Below are positions 21,636 through 27,079 of a stretch of DNA of 27,079 nucleotides, in pieces (positions within the stretch are counted from its first letter, which is position 1; each line of letters begins with the position of its first letter). Location of the stretch: assembly GCA_029940115.1 (NCBI GenBank), contig JAOZRQ010000023.1:1-27079 (forward strand), in the 5' to 3' direction. This stretch comes from Desulfobacterales bacterium. Its GTDB lineage: Bacteria; Desulfobacterota; Desulfobacteria; Desulfobacterales; 4be13. A program made the position numbers and the translations under genes. The notes beneath the pieces were generated by a model that saw only the letters and a program-made list of their open reading frames with translations, ran no database searches and was not told the DNA's origin.

Positions 21636-22601
21636 TCATTTATAAACCTTGTCCGCCATTTCCAAAAGTGCTTTTGGCACTTTGACGCCCATGAGGTTTG
21701 CATACCTGAGATTCAGATGGAGTTGGAGTTCTTTCTGGGTTTCCACCGGGGTTTCAGCGGGATCAGCACCTTCCAGAATTCGCTGGGCCATTGCGCCGGT
21801 CTGGTATCCGTGTTTGTAATAATCGAATCCCATGGCAGCCACTGCCCCTCGGGCAACGGAATTCACATCTGCACAGAACAGGGGCATCTTGTTTTGGATG
21901 CAGACCTTGATGGCCGATTCCAAGGCAGAGACAACGGTGTTGTCGGTGGGGATGAAAATGGCATCTACCCGGCCGATCAGACTTTTGGCCGCCTGATACA
22001 CCTCACTCGACTTGAAGACGGTCGCGTCCGTCACGTCAATGTCGATCTTTTTGCCTTCCTTATGGATGGTGTCCACGGTGACTTTGGAATTGGCCTCCCC
22101 TGAGTTGTACATGATGCCGAGCCTCTTCATGTTCGGAAGAAACCGTTTCACCATCCACATGTGCTTGTCCACCGGCAACATATCTGAGACCCCGGTGATG
22201 TTTCCGCCCGGACGGGTCAGGTCTTTGACCAAGCCGGCAGCCAGTGGGTCGGTGACAGCGGTGAACAGAAAAGGGGTTTTCTGCATATGGGGGGATTTTT
22301 TCATGGCTTGAGCACATGCTTGGGATGTGGGTGTGGCGATGGAGAGGATCAGGTCAGGTTTCTCCCCCATGATCTGGCTGGCGATCTGGGTGGCCGTGGC
22401 CATGTTGGCCTGGGCGTTGTGGACAGCGTAATCCACGCTGATCCCCTTCTCCTTCATGTAATCCTGGAAGCCCTTCAGCACCGCGTCAAGGGCCGGATGC
22501 TCCACAAACTGGCTGACCGATATCCGACAGGTTTCGGCCAGCGCGCTGGCCGGCAGTGCAGACAGAAACAGCACGGCGAACAGACAAACAATTTTTTTCA
22601 T
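21636..22601 (-). CDS. ABC transporter substrate-binding protein (TrpX-like, PF04392 family)
   Basis: A 321-residue periplasmic binding protein. Residues 1-22 are a clear signal peptide (MKKIVCLFAVLFLSALPASA) with a likely cut after ALA; there is no lipobox. The mature chain has the two-lobe pattern of the ABC_sub_bind family: ISVSQFVEHPALDAVLKGF, then a DLILSIATPTSQA segment, FLFTAVTDPLAAGLV, the hinge TGVSDMLPVDKHM, and later VDAIFIPTDNTVVSALES. AAGGAG lies seven bases before the ATG. These proteins normally sit with a permease and ATPase gene; none is present on either side. Known relatives bind aromatic amino acids or other small organics; the ligand here is unknown. Confidence 0.9.
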   Translation of the reverse strand: MKKIVCLFAVLFLSALPASALAETCRISVSQFVEHPALDAVLKGFQDYMKEKGISVDYAVHNAQANMATATQIASQIMGEKPDLILSIATPTSQACAQAMKKSPHMQKTPFLFTAVTDPLAAGLVKDLTRPGGNITGVSDMLPVDKHMWMVKRFLPNMKRLGIMYNSGEANSKVTVDTIHKEGKKIDIDVTDATVFKSSEVYQAAKSLIGRVDAIFIPTDNTVVSALESAIKVCIQNKMPLFCADVNSVARGAVAAMGFDYYKHGYQTGAMAQRILEGADPAETPVETQKELQLHLNLRYANLMGVKVPKALLEMADKVYK

Positions 22602-22646
22602 TCAGACTCTCCTTTTTCTTTTTTTGATGCCATGTTCAAGCGTCAG

Positions 22647-22840
22647 TAGTACAGCAATCCATAAGTTCGTCACCCTTCGGCTCACGCCGGATTGCCAAAT
22701 CCGGCGGCTCGGATTTGCCAATCGTTCGACGGCTCGACTGAGCTCGCCGAAGTCTGAGCTCACGCCGAAGTCCGAGCCGGGCGAACATACAAAGTGGTGT
22801 GGTAGTACAGCAATTCACAAATTCGTCACTCCGCTCCCGC
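22647..22840. repeat. Family-B element, copy 3, abutting a further family-B end
   Basis: TAGTACAGCAATCCATAAGT opens the copy at 22647 and ACAAAGTGGTGTGGTA closes it near 22803. Its interior is an inverted relative of copy 1 (GGCTCGACTGAGCTCGCCGA and GATTTGCCAATC). Directly at 22803 another TAGTACAGCAATTCACAAAT terminus starts, whose partner end is not recognised. Confidence 0.7.
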
Positions 22841-22920
22841 GGATTGCAATCCCAAAGTGACGACCATCTCGTTCCCACGCTGGGTGTTGTCCGAGAAACT
22901 CTCGTCGGATTGAAAGTCAC
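22841..22920. other. Repeat-derived spacer
   Basis: Holds CTCGTTCCCACGCTGGG, part of another common dispersed palindrome, and no gene. Confidence 0.35.
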
Positions 22921-23044
22921 ATACCACAGCAAAGGACGAATTTCAAGACATAATAAACAATTTGTCAAAGAGGCGGAAACATACCACAGCAAAGGACGAA
23001 TTTCAAGACATAATAAATAAATAATTTGTCAAAGAGGCGGAAAC
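22921..23044. repeat. Perfect 60-base tandem duplication
   Basis: 22921-22980 (ATACCACAGCAAAGGACGAA to AGGCGGAAAC) is repeated at 22981-23044 with a single TAAA insertion. Two units only, with no spacer, so it is not a CRISPR. The identity of the copies implies a recent duplication. Confidence 0.9.
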
Positions 23045-23191
23045 CCAGTTTTTTCAGTTTCTGTCAGGATCAAAAAAAATCAAGGAACAGAGATTGAACA
23101 ACTTCCCCATCCTCGGTTTGAATTGCCAAATCCCCTTGGCCGGATCTGTCACTCCGGAGGATGGGAAAGTGGTGATCATCACTGCCAAGCA

Positions 23192-23650
23192 ATGATAAGA
23201 AGATCAACGATACAGGATATCAAAACCATCCACAGCCTTCTTCAGGAATACGGCAACCGAGGGGAACTTCTCCCCCGTCCCCTGAGCCAGCTGTACGATC
23301 ATGTCAGGGATTTTTCAGTCTATGTGGATGACAAAGCGGAGAGCGTGGTGGGCTGTTGTGCGTTGCAGTTCTGTTGGGAAGACCTTGCGGAAATACGGTC
23401 TTTGGCCGTGCATCCGGACCACACTGGAAAGCAGATCGGAACCCAACTGACAGAGACAGCCCTTTCCGAAGCAAAGGCGTTTAATATAAAGGAGGTGTTC
23501 ACCCTGACCTATCGTCCGGGATTTTTTGAGAAATTCGGTTTTGTGAAAATAGAGCGGTCAGCCCTTCCCCTGAAAATCTGGTCAGACTGCATCCTCTGCG
23601 TCAAATTCCCCGATTGTGATGAGACGGCCATGATGAAGGTGATTCAGTGA
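23192..23650 (+). CDS. GNAT acetyltransferase, short ArgA-type N-acetylglutamate synthase
   Basis: A 152-residue GNAT protein matching the stand-alone acetyltransferases that make N-acetylglutamate, the first step of arginine synthesis. Recognisable segments are RRSTIQDIKTIHSLLQEYG, LLPRPLSQLYDHVRDF, CCALQFCWEDLAEIRSLAV, then EVFTLTYRPGFFEKFGF and WSDCILCVKFPDCDE with its typical Cys pair. The acetyl-CoA loop reads HTGKQIGTQL, with Gln where most members have Gly. Start at the ATG at 23192 (MIRRSTIQD) gives the family length; a longer frame from 23123 reads through repeat DNA. No other arg gene is adjacent. Substrate assignment rests on family resemblance. Confidence 0.82.
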   Translation: MIRRSTIQDIKTIHSLLQEYGNRGELLPRPLSQLYDHVRDFSVYVDDKAESVVGCCALQFCWEDLAEIRSLAVHPDHTGKQIGTQLTETALSEAKAFNIKEVFTLTYRPGFFEKFGFVKIERSALPLKIWSDCILCVKFPDCDETAMMKVIQ

Positions 23651-23675
23651 CCCGTGATCAGTGACCAAGATCGAC

Positions 23676-23859
23676 TAAGTACTCGGCCAAAAGTTTTTCA
23701 GGATTTTCCTTGGGAAGACAACTTTCACATTGCGAACCGCGGATGGACGCGGATAAACGCGGATGGCCTGTGTGCGGACTCATCCGCGTCCATCCGCGGT
23801 TTGTGGGTTGTCTGATCCTCACATATGCAAACACCTGAAAATATATGGCCAGGTACTTA
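23676..23859. repeat. Family-C inverted-repeat element (184 bp) with a nested palindrome
   Basis: The ends TAAGTACTCGGCCAAAAG with TTTTTCAGG, and CCTGAAAATATATGGCC with AGGTACTTA, are inverted complements with a few mismatches. Inside, 23737-23803 is the palindrome CCGCGGATGGACGCGGAT... facing ATCCGCGTCCATCCGCGG, also found at about 7380-7445. Single ends of the same family occur at 12922-12948 and 10127-10151. No coding capacity. Confidence 0.75.
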
Positions 23860-23861
23860 AT

Positions 23862-23988
23862 GTGCCCGTGAACATGAACGTGCCCGTGAACATGAACGTG
23901 CCCGTGAACTTGGACGTTCACGAGCACGACAAGCACGTTCACGGACCGAACGCGGCTTCCCCGAAAAGCGTTATAATCAGGGTATGGA
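23862..23988. repeat. GTGAACATGAAC hexamer array and family-D end
   Basis: Starts immediately after the family-C element with tandem GTGCCCGTGAACATGAAC units, then inverted GTTCACGAGCAC, and ends with CTTCCCCGAAAAGCGTTATA plus ATCAGG, the same terminus as family D at 25142-25338. 23989-24029 holds short GATCACTGAT repeats. No gene. Confidence 0.65.
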
Positions 23989-24029
23989 CTTGAAAAGTGA
24001 TGTACTGATCACTGTTTGCTGGTAACTGA

Positions 24030-25121
24030 TCACTGATAAATGATATTATAGGGCAACGGCGGATATTTCCACGATCCGGGTATCGGAAGGATATGTTGGC
24101 TACTCACCCTGAGCCAATAGAGATCCGCCTTGATCTCCCGCAACTTGCCGTCGTCCGGCGGCCTTGCGTGGTCCGTGCATGCATAAGCTGCTTGGAAAAT
24201 GCACAGGCTGTCCTCCTCCTCACGGCCCACCACATAATTTTGCTTGAAGGTTTTCACCTTGAGGGTGTTTGCCTCCGCGACTTGGCTGACCTCTTCCCCG
24301 GTGAGCTTCATCAGCACCCATTTTGAGGTCCCCTCTTCGGAAATCCGTATGACGGCCCTTGTCTCACTGCTCCCTGCATAAATTGTGGATATACATGGAA
24401 TGCGTCTCAGATACTGGGCGGCCACACTCGCCGCGGTCCGTCTGCCGCCGACCATCATGGGAAATCCATAATATTCGAAGAATTTCTTCTGAACATCCTC
24501 CGCATATTTGTCCCCTTTTTCATAGAGATCCTTTGAGATGTAGCGAAGCGTCCTGCCGAGATACTCTGCCGCATCCGCGATGGGCCAGTCAATTCGGACA
24601 TGAAAATGGGAAAGGCCGTACCTGTGTCTCGTCTGACTGGTCGAATCCCTTTGAATCAGAAGGGCATAATCCACCGGGAGGAGGACCTTCAGAAAATCAA
24701 AGAAATGAGCCGATTCCAAATGTTTCTGATAGGTGTCCAGCTCATCCGTAAGGGGAAGAGTCTTGGAGCGGAGGAGATTTGTCTTGGTGGCGCGGTTTGC
24801 GTCAAAGAACCGGATATATTTTTTGTGAACAGCAGGGATTCGGTCTTCCATGAAGACCACCAGAAAGGCATTCTGACATTCATATTCCCTGTCCGGAAGG
24901 ATGGCCCGGGGCTTCAGCTCCCGTTTTTCCACAAACGGATAGGGAATTTCCCTGGTGCAGAAATTATTGTAAGAATCGGTTAGTCCGTGTTGGAGTATGA
25001 ACTGATCCAAGTCATCCCTCAAAAGTTCATAATAAGAGCGCCTCAATCGGTTTGCATGGCTGAGTTCTTCCCTTGTATTCCAATAAGCCAATGTCCTGTC
25101 CCACCTTTTTTGATAGAGCAT
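24030..25121 (-). CDS. Unrecognised 363-residue protein
   Basis: I do not recognise the family. The product is soluble-looking, without signal peptide or membrane segments, rich in Tyr, Arg and charged residues. Visible features: an N-terminal helical part (ANRLRRSYYELLRDDLDQF), a middle region with LLPVDYALLIQRD and YGLSHFHVRIDWPIADAAEYLG, a possible glycine-rich turn MVGGRRTAA, a beta-rich segment (TRAVIRISEEGTSKWVLMKL) and a C-terminus with YWLRVSSQHILPIPG. Length and steady codon use over 1 kb argue for a real gene. Its start ATG lies inside the 9-base target duplication of the family-A element at 25124-25480, and no ribosome site precedes it, so the native 5' region has been displaced. 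An in-frame TAA would precede this ATG in the uninterrupted sequence, so the coding region itself was probably not cut. Confidence 0.7.
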   Translation of the reverse strand: MLYQKRWDRTLAYWNTREELSHANRLRRSYYELLRDDLDQFILQHGLTDSYNNFCTREIPYPFVEKRELKPRAILPDREYECQNAFLVVFMEDRIPAVHKKYIRFFDANRATKTNLLRSKTLPLTDELDTYQKHLESAHFFDFLKVLLPVDYALLIQRDSTSQTRHRYGLSHFHVRIDWPIADAAEYLGRTLRYISKDLYEKGDKYAEDVQKKFFEYYGFPMMVGGRRTAASVAAQYLRRIPCISTIYAGSSETRAVIRISEEGTSKWVLMKLTGEEVSQVAEANTLKVKTFKQNYVVGREEEDSLCIFQAAYACTDHARPPDDGKLREIKADLYWLRVSSQHILPIPGSWKYPPLPYNIIYQ

Positions 25122-25489
25122 TTCTGTGTACAGGACAAAAACTGATTATAACGCTTTTCGGGGAGGCCGCCTGCCCGTGAACCTGAACCTGAACCTGAAC
25201 CTGAACGTGCACGTGAACTTCATTTGTGGGCAAGTTCGAGTTCAAGTTCAAGTTCAAGTATGAGTTCACGTTCACGTTCAAGTATAAGTTCACGTTCGAG
25301 TTCGAGTTCAAGGCCTCCCCTAAATCCGTTATAATCAGGACAAAAAAATGATTTGAGGAGGGAAACCCGGCTTTTTCTTGCAGTTGGGGAGTCGGCCCGT
25401 TTGGAAAAAAGCTCGCCCCCGACGTTTTTTGTCGGGGGCCGGGTTTCCCGCCCATTCCCGAATTTTTGTCCTGTACACAGAGAGCATTT
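25115..25489. mobile_element. Family-A non-autonomous element (357 bp) with 9-bp target duplication
   Basis: The termini CTGTGTACAGGACAAAAA (25124-25141) and TTTTTGTCCTGTACACAG (25463-25480) are perfect 18-base inverted repeats. They are flanked by the direct repeat AGAGCATTT at 25115-25123 and 25481-25489, a 9-base target duplication, which shows insertion by a DDE-type transposase. Inside are a family-D unit (25142-25338) and the GC-rich module with the CCCCGACGTTTTTTGTCGGGG-type hairpin (25361-25446). No transposase is encoded, so mobility would need an enzyme supplied elsewhere. The CTG-starting ends and 9-base duplication are compatible with the IS4 superfamily, but this is inference. 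Confidence 0.88.
25142..25338. repeat. Family-D unit with hexamer microsatellites
   Basis: CTGATTATAACG (25142-25153) and CGTTATAATCAG (25327-25338) are perfect inverted ends, followed inward by TTTCGGGGAGGCC and GGCCTCCCCTAAA. Between them, from about 25170 to 25314, are degenerate hexamers in opposite orientations (CCTGAACCTGAACCTGAAC, then GTTCAAGTTCAAGTTCAAG). Partial relatives are at 14656-14765, 23862-23988 and 13056-13122. It lies fully inside the family-A element. Confidence 0.75.
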
Positions 25490-25518
25490 AAGTTTCTTTG
25501 GGCATCCTTCAAAGTAGT

Positions 25519-25585
25519 GCCTGACCAAATAAGTTTTGACAAGTTCCCTTATATAGCGCACTTGTCAAAACTTATTTGGTCGGGC
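25519..25585. repeat. 25-bp stem-loop downstream of pgk
   Basis: GCCTGACCAAATAAGTTTTG plus ACAAG (25519-25543) pairs with 25561-25585 over 25 bases with one G-T pair, around a 17-base loop. It is on the downstream side of pgk (about 210 bases after its stop) and might stop transcription or be a small dispersed hairpin. No T run follows on the minus strand. Confidence 0.7.
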
Positions 25586-25589
25586 AGTA

Positions 25590-25793
25590 GTTTGCACTTT
25601 CTCACAAGTTTGTGACTTCCGATATCAGGCTCAAATTTGTGAGGTGGTTCGCAAACTGAATGTCAGCCAGAAAACCCCCGAATGAAGGATGCCTTTCTTT
25701 GGAACAACTTTTTGTTCTGTACTCATTATGAGTTGCATACATGAGCCAGAGAAATTGATCAATAAGGGGGAGAGTGTATTTTCATGCAGTTTT
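25590..25793. other. Intergenic region downstream of pgk
   Basis: About 200 bases without a credible gene. Contains short CACAAGTTTGTG and TTGTGAGG sequences with dyad character, but no clear terminator. Confidence 0.4.
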
Positions 25794-26984
25794 TCACCCC
25801 TTATCCGCGTCATTCAGCGCGGCCACACCCGGCAACGTCTTGCCTTCCATCAGGGCAAGAAACGCGCCGCCGCCTGTTGACATATAGCTGATTCTTTCGG
25901 CTTCCCCCGCTTTGCGGACAGCCACATCTGTATCACCGCCGCCCACAATTGTCAATGCATAAGAATCGGCCACATTTCGGACCATCGCGAGGGTTCCCCT
26001 GCTGAACGCGTCCATTTCGAATGCGCCCAACGGGCCGTTCCAGATGATCGTCTTCGCGTCATACAGGGCTTCTGCATAGAGCAGGGAGGTGGCCGGGCCG
26101 ATATCCAGGATCATCCAGTCGGGCGGGACCTCCTGCACAGGGACCTTCTTGATCTGGGCATCTGGCTCAAAGCGCTCCGCCACCACCGCATCCACCGGCA
26201 GGTAAAACGGGATGCCCTTCTCAGCCGCCTTCTCCATGATGGTCTTCGCGGTGTCCATCCGGTCATCTTCGATCTTTGATTTTCCCACCGAACAGCCCGC
26301 GCTCTTCAGGAACGTGTTTGCCATGGCCCCCCCGATGATCAGCTTGTCCACATGCCGAAGCATGTTCTCCAGCGCGCCCAGTTTGCCCGACACCTTGGCT
26401 CCGCCCACAATCGCCACCAAGGGACGCTGGGGTGCGGCCATCGCCTTTTTGAAATAGTCGAGTTCCTTTTGCAACAAAAAACCGGCCCCGGACAATGGCG
26501 TGTGTCTCACCATCGCGTCCACCGACGCGTTCACCCGGTGAGATACCGCAAAAGCGTCATTGACATACCCATCGCAGAGCCTCGCGAGGTTCTTGGCAAA
26601 CGCGTCCTCATTCTTCTGCTCTTCCGGGTGAAACCGCAGGTTTTCAAGGAGAATCACCTCACCCGGCTTCATTTCGGATACGAGCCTCTCCACATCCGGC
26701 CCCACACAGTCCTCTGCCATCCTGACCGTTTGCCCAAGGAGCTCCCCCAGCCGATTGGCCACCGGGGCAAGGCTCATCTCTGGGACCACCGTCCCCTTGG
26801 GCCTGCCGAGATGGGACGCGACGATCAGTTTCGCCTGATGGTCCAGCGCGTATCGCAAGGTCGGCAAGACCCCGCGTATCCGGGTGTCATCCCTGATGTT
26901 CCGGACGTCATCCAGCGGGACATTGAAATCCACCCTGACAAAGACCCGCTTGCCTGAAATCTCCATGTCCTGAATTCTTTTCAT
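25794..26984 (-). CDS. pgk: Phosphoglycerate kinase
   Basis: Glycolytic and gluconeogenic enzyme that interconverts 1,3-bisphosphoglycerate plus ADP and 3-phosphoglycerate plus ATP in the cytoplasm. The 396-residue product has the signature RVFVRVDFNVPLDD near the N-terminus (about 11-24), the substrate-binding SHLGRPKG, LLENLRFHPEE, the conserved VAIVGGAKVSGKLGAL, the hinge LDIGP and, at the C-terminus, WNGPLGAFE and VGGGDTDVAVRK with STGGGAFL. The ATG at 26984 is chosen because GAGGAG lies seven bases upstream; the frame extends to 27041 only through repeat sequence. No other glycolytic gene (gap, tpi) is in the window. Confidence 0.97.
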   Translation of the reverse strand: MKRIQDMEISGKRVFVRVDFNVPLDDVRNIRDDTRIRGVLPTLRYALDHQAKLIVASHLGRPKGTVVPEMSLAPVANRLGELLGQTVRMAEDCVGPDVERLVSEMKPGEVILLENLRFHPEEQKNEDAFAKNLARLCDGYVNDAFAVSHRVNASVDAMVRHTPLSGAGFLLQKELDYFKKAMAAPQRPLVAIVGGAKVSGKLGALENMLRHVDKLIIGGAMANTFLKSAGCSVGKSKIEDDRMDTAKTIMEKAAEKGIPFYLPVDAVVAERFEPDAQIKKVPVQEVPPDWMILDIGPATSLLYAEALYDAKTIIWNGPLGAFEMDAFSRGTLAMVRNVADSYALTIVGGGDTDVAVRKAGEAERISYMSTGGGAFLALMEGKTLPGVAALNDADKG

Positions 26985-27012
26985 GGTTGCTCTCCTCTTG
27001 TAAGTTTCTGAT

Positions 27013-27041
27013 TTTATGTGAACGTGCTGTGTGCAGGACAA
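27013..27041 (-). promoter_or_regulatory. Possible pgk promoter using a repeat end as its -35
   Basis: On the minus strand TTGTCC (27036-27041), within the family-A terminus, is followed after 17 bases by CATAAA (27013-27018), about 29 bases before the pgk start codon. Same hexamers and spacing as at 6674-6702. Moderate match to the sigma70 consensus. Confidence 0.35.
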
Positions 27042-27079
27042 TAAACCCGGCTTTTTCCCAAATGGGCCGACTCCCCAAC
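27027..27079. repeat. Left end of a family-A element, cut by the window edge
   Basis: CTGTGTGCAGGACAATAAAC (one or two changes from the terminus at 25124) leads into AACCCGGCTTTTTCCCAAAT and GGGCCGACTCCCC. The rest lies beyond the window. Confidence 0.7.

Noticed and set aside
22921..23044. CRISPR-like direct repeats
   Set aside because: Only two contiguous 60-base units with no spacers and no cas genes; the module repeats at 11312-11610 also lack unique equal-length spacers.
25027..25542. 171-codon minus-strand frame crossing the mobile element
   Set aside because: It reads through hexamer repeats and the element ends, and its C-terminus overlaps the 363-residue gene in another frame.

Overview
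The window looks like chromosomal DNA of a sulfate-reducing or related anaerobic member of the Desulfobacterota (old Deltaproteobacteria). The evidence is the protein style of ClpP, ClpX, Lon, trigger factor and PtsP, a cluster of acyl-CoA genes resembling anaerobic aromatic or alicyclic acid degradation (a dienoyl-CoA hydratase-like crotonase, an SCP2-type thiolase with a DUF35 partner, an SDR), and a short ArgA-type acetyltransferase. The density of small palindromic repeats between genes suggests a large, repeat-laden genome such as those of Desulfonema-like filamentous sulfate reducers; that genus guess is inference only.

Layout. 1-442: end of a repeat element plus degenerate palindromes. 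443-6664 (minus strand): a proteostasis block in the classical order tRNA-Leu, tig, clpP, clpX, lon; Lon carries a striking Lys/Asp/Leu/Ala tandem-repeat insert between its ATPase and protease domains. 7042-7119: tRNA-Pro with a good promoter. 7519-9939 (plus): ptsP, a GAF-fused enzyme I of the nitrogen PTS. 10069-10464: two truncated relics of AAA ATPase genes. 10496-11278 (minus): a crotonase lacking both usual catalytic glutamates. 11279-12144: a repeat-dense block. 12145-12924 (plus): an amino-acid ABC permease cut off by a repeat end. 13156-16821 (plus): accessory genes (Uma2 nuclease-like, TerB-like, a TolC relic, a frameshifted HigB-type toxin with an altered antitoxin, an ADP-ribosylglycohydrolase). 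17102-20506 (minus): the acyl-CoA cluster. 20691-21280: a near-consensus promoter followed by small uncertain ORFs. 21636-22601 (minus): an orphan ABC substrate-binding lipoprotein-like/periplasmic protein. 23192-23650 (plus): an ArgA-like acetyltransferase. 24030-25121 (minus): a protein I do not recognise. 25794-26984 (minus): pgk. Both window edges lie inside the same repeat family.

How it fits together. The tig-clpP-clpX-lon block is a co-directional folding and proteolysis unit. The acyl-CoA genes could form part of a beta-oxidation-like route: hydration by the crotonase, oxidation by the SDR and cleavage by the thiolase/DUF35 pair; the substrate is not fixed by the sequence. The most distinctive feature of the window is its non-coding architecture: at least four families of small non-autonomous inverted-repeat elements. 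One has 18-bp inverted ends and a clear 9-bp target duplication (25115-25489). Another supplies the stop codon that truncates the ABC permease. The first family also places a TTGTCC hexamer 17 bp from a -10-like sequence in front of pgk. Several genes (permease, AAA relics, TolC, HigBA) are broken close to these elements. I saw no CRISPR array, rRNA, transposase gene or defence operon.
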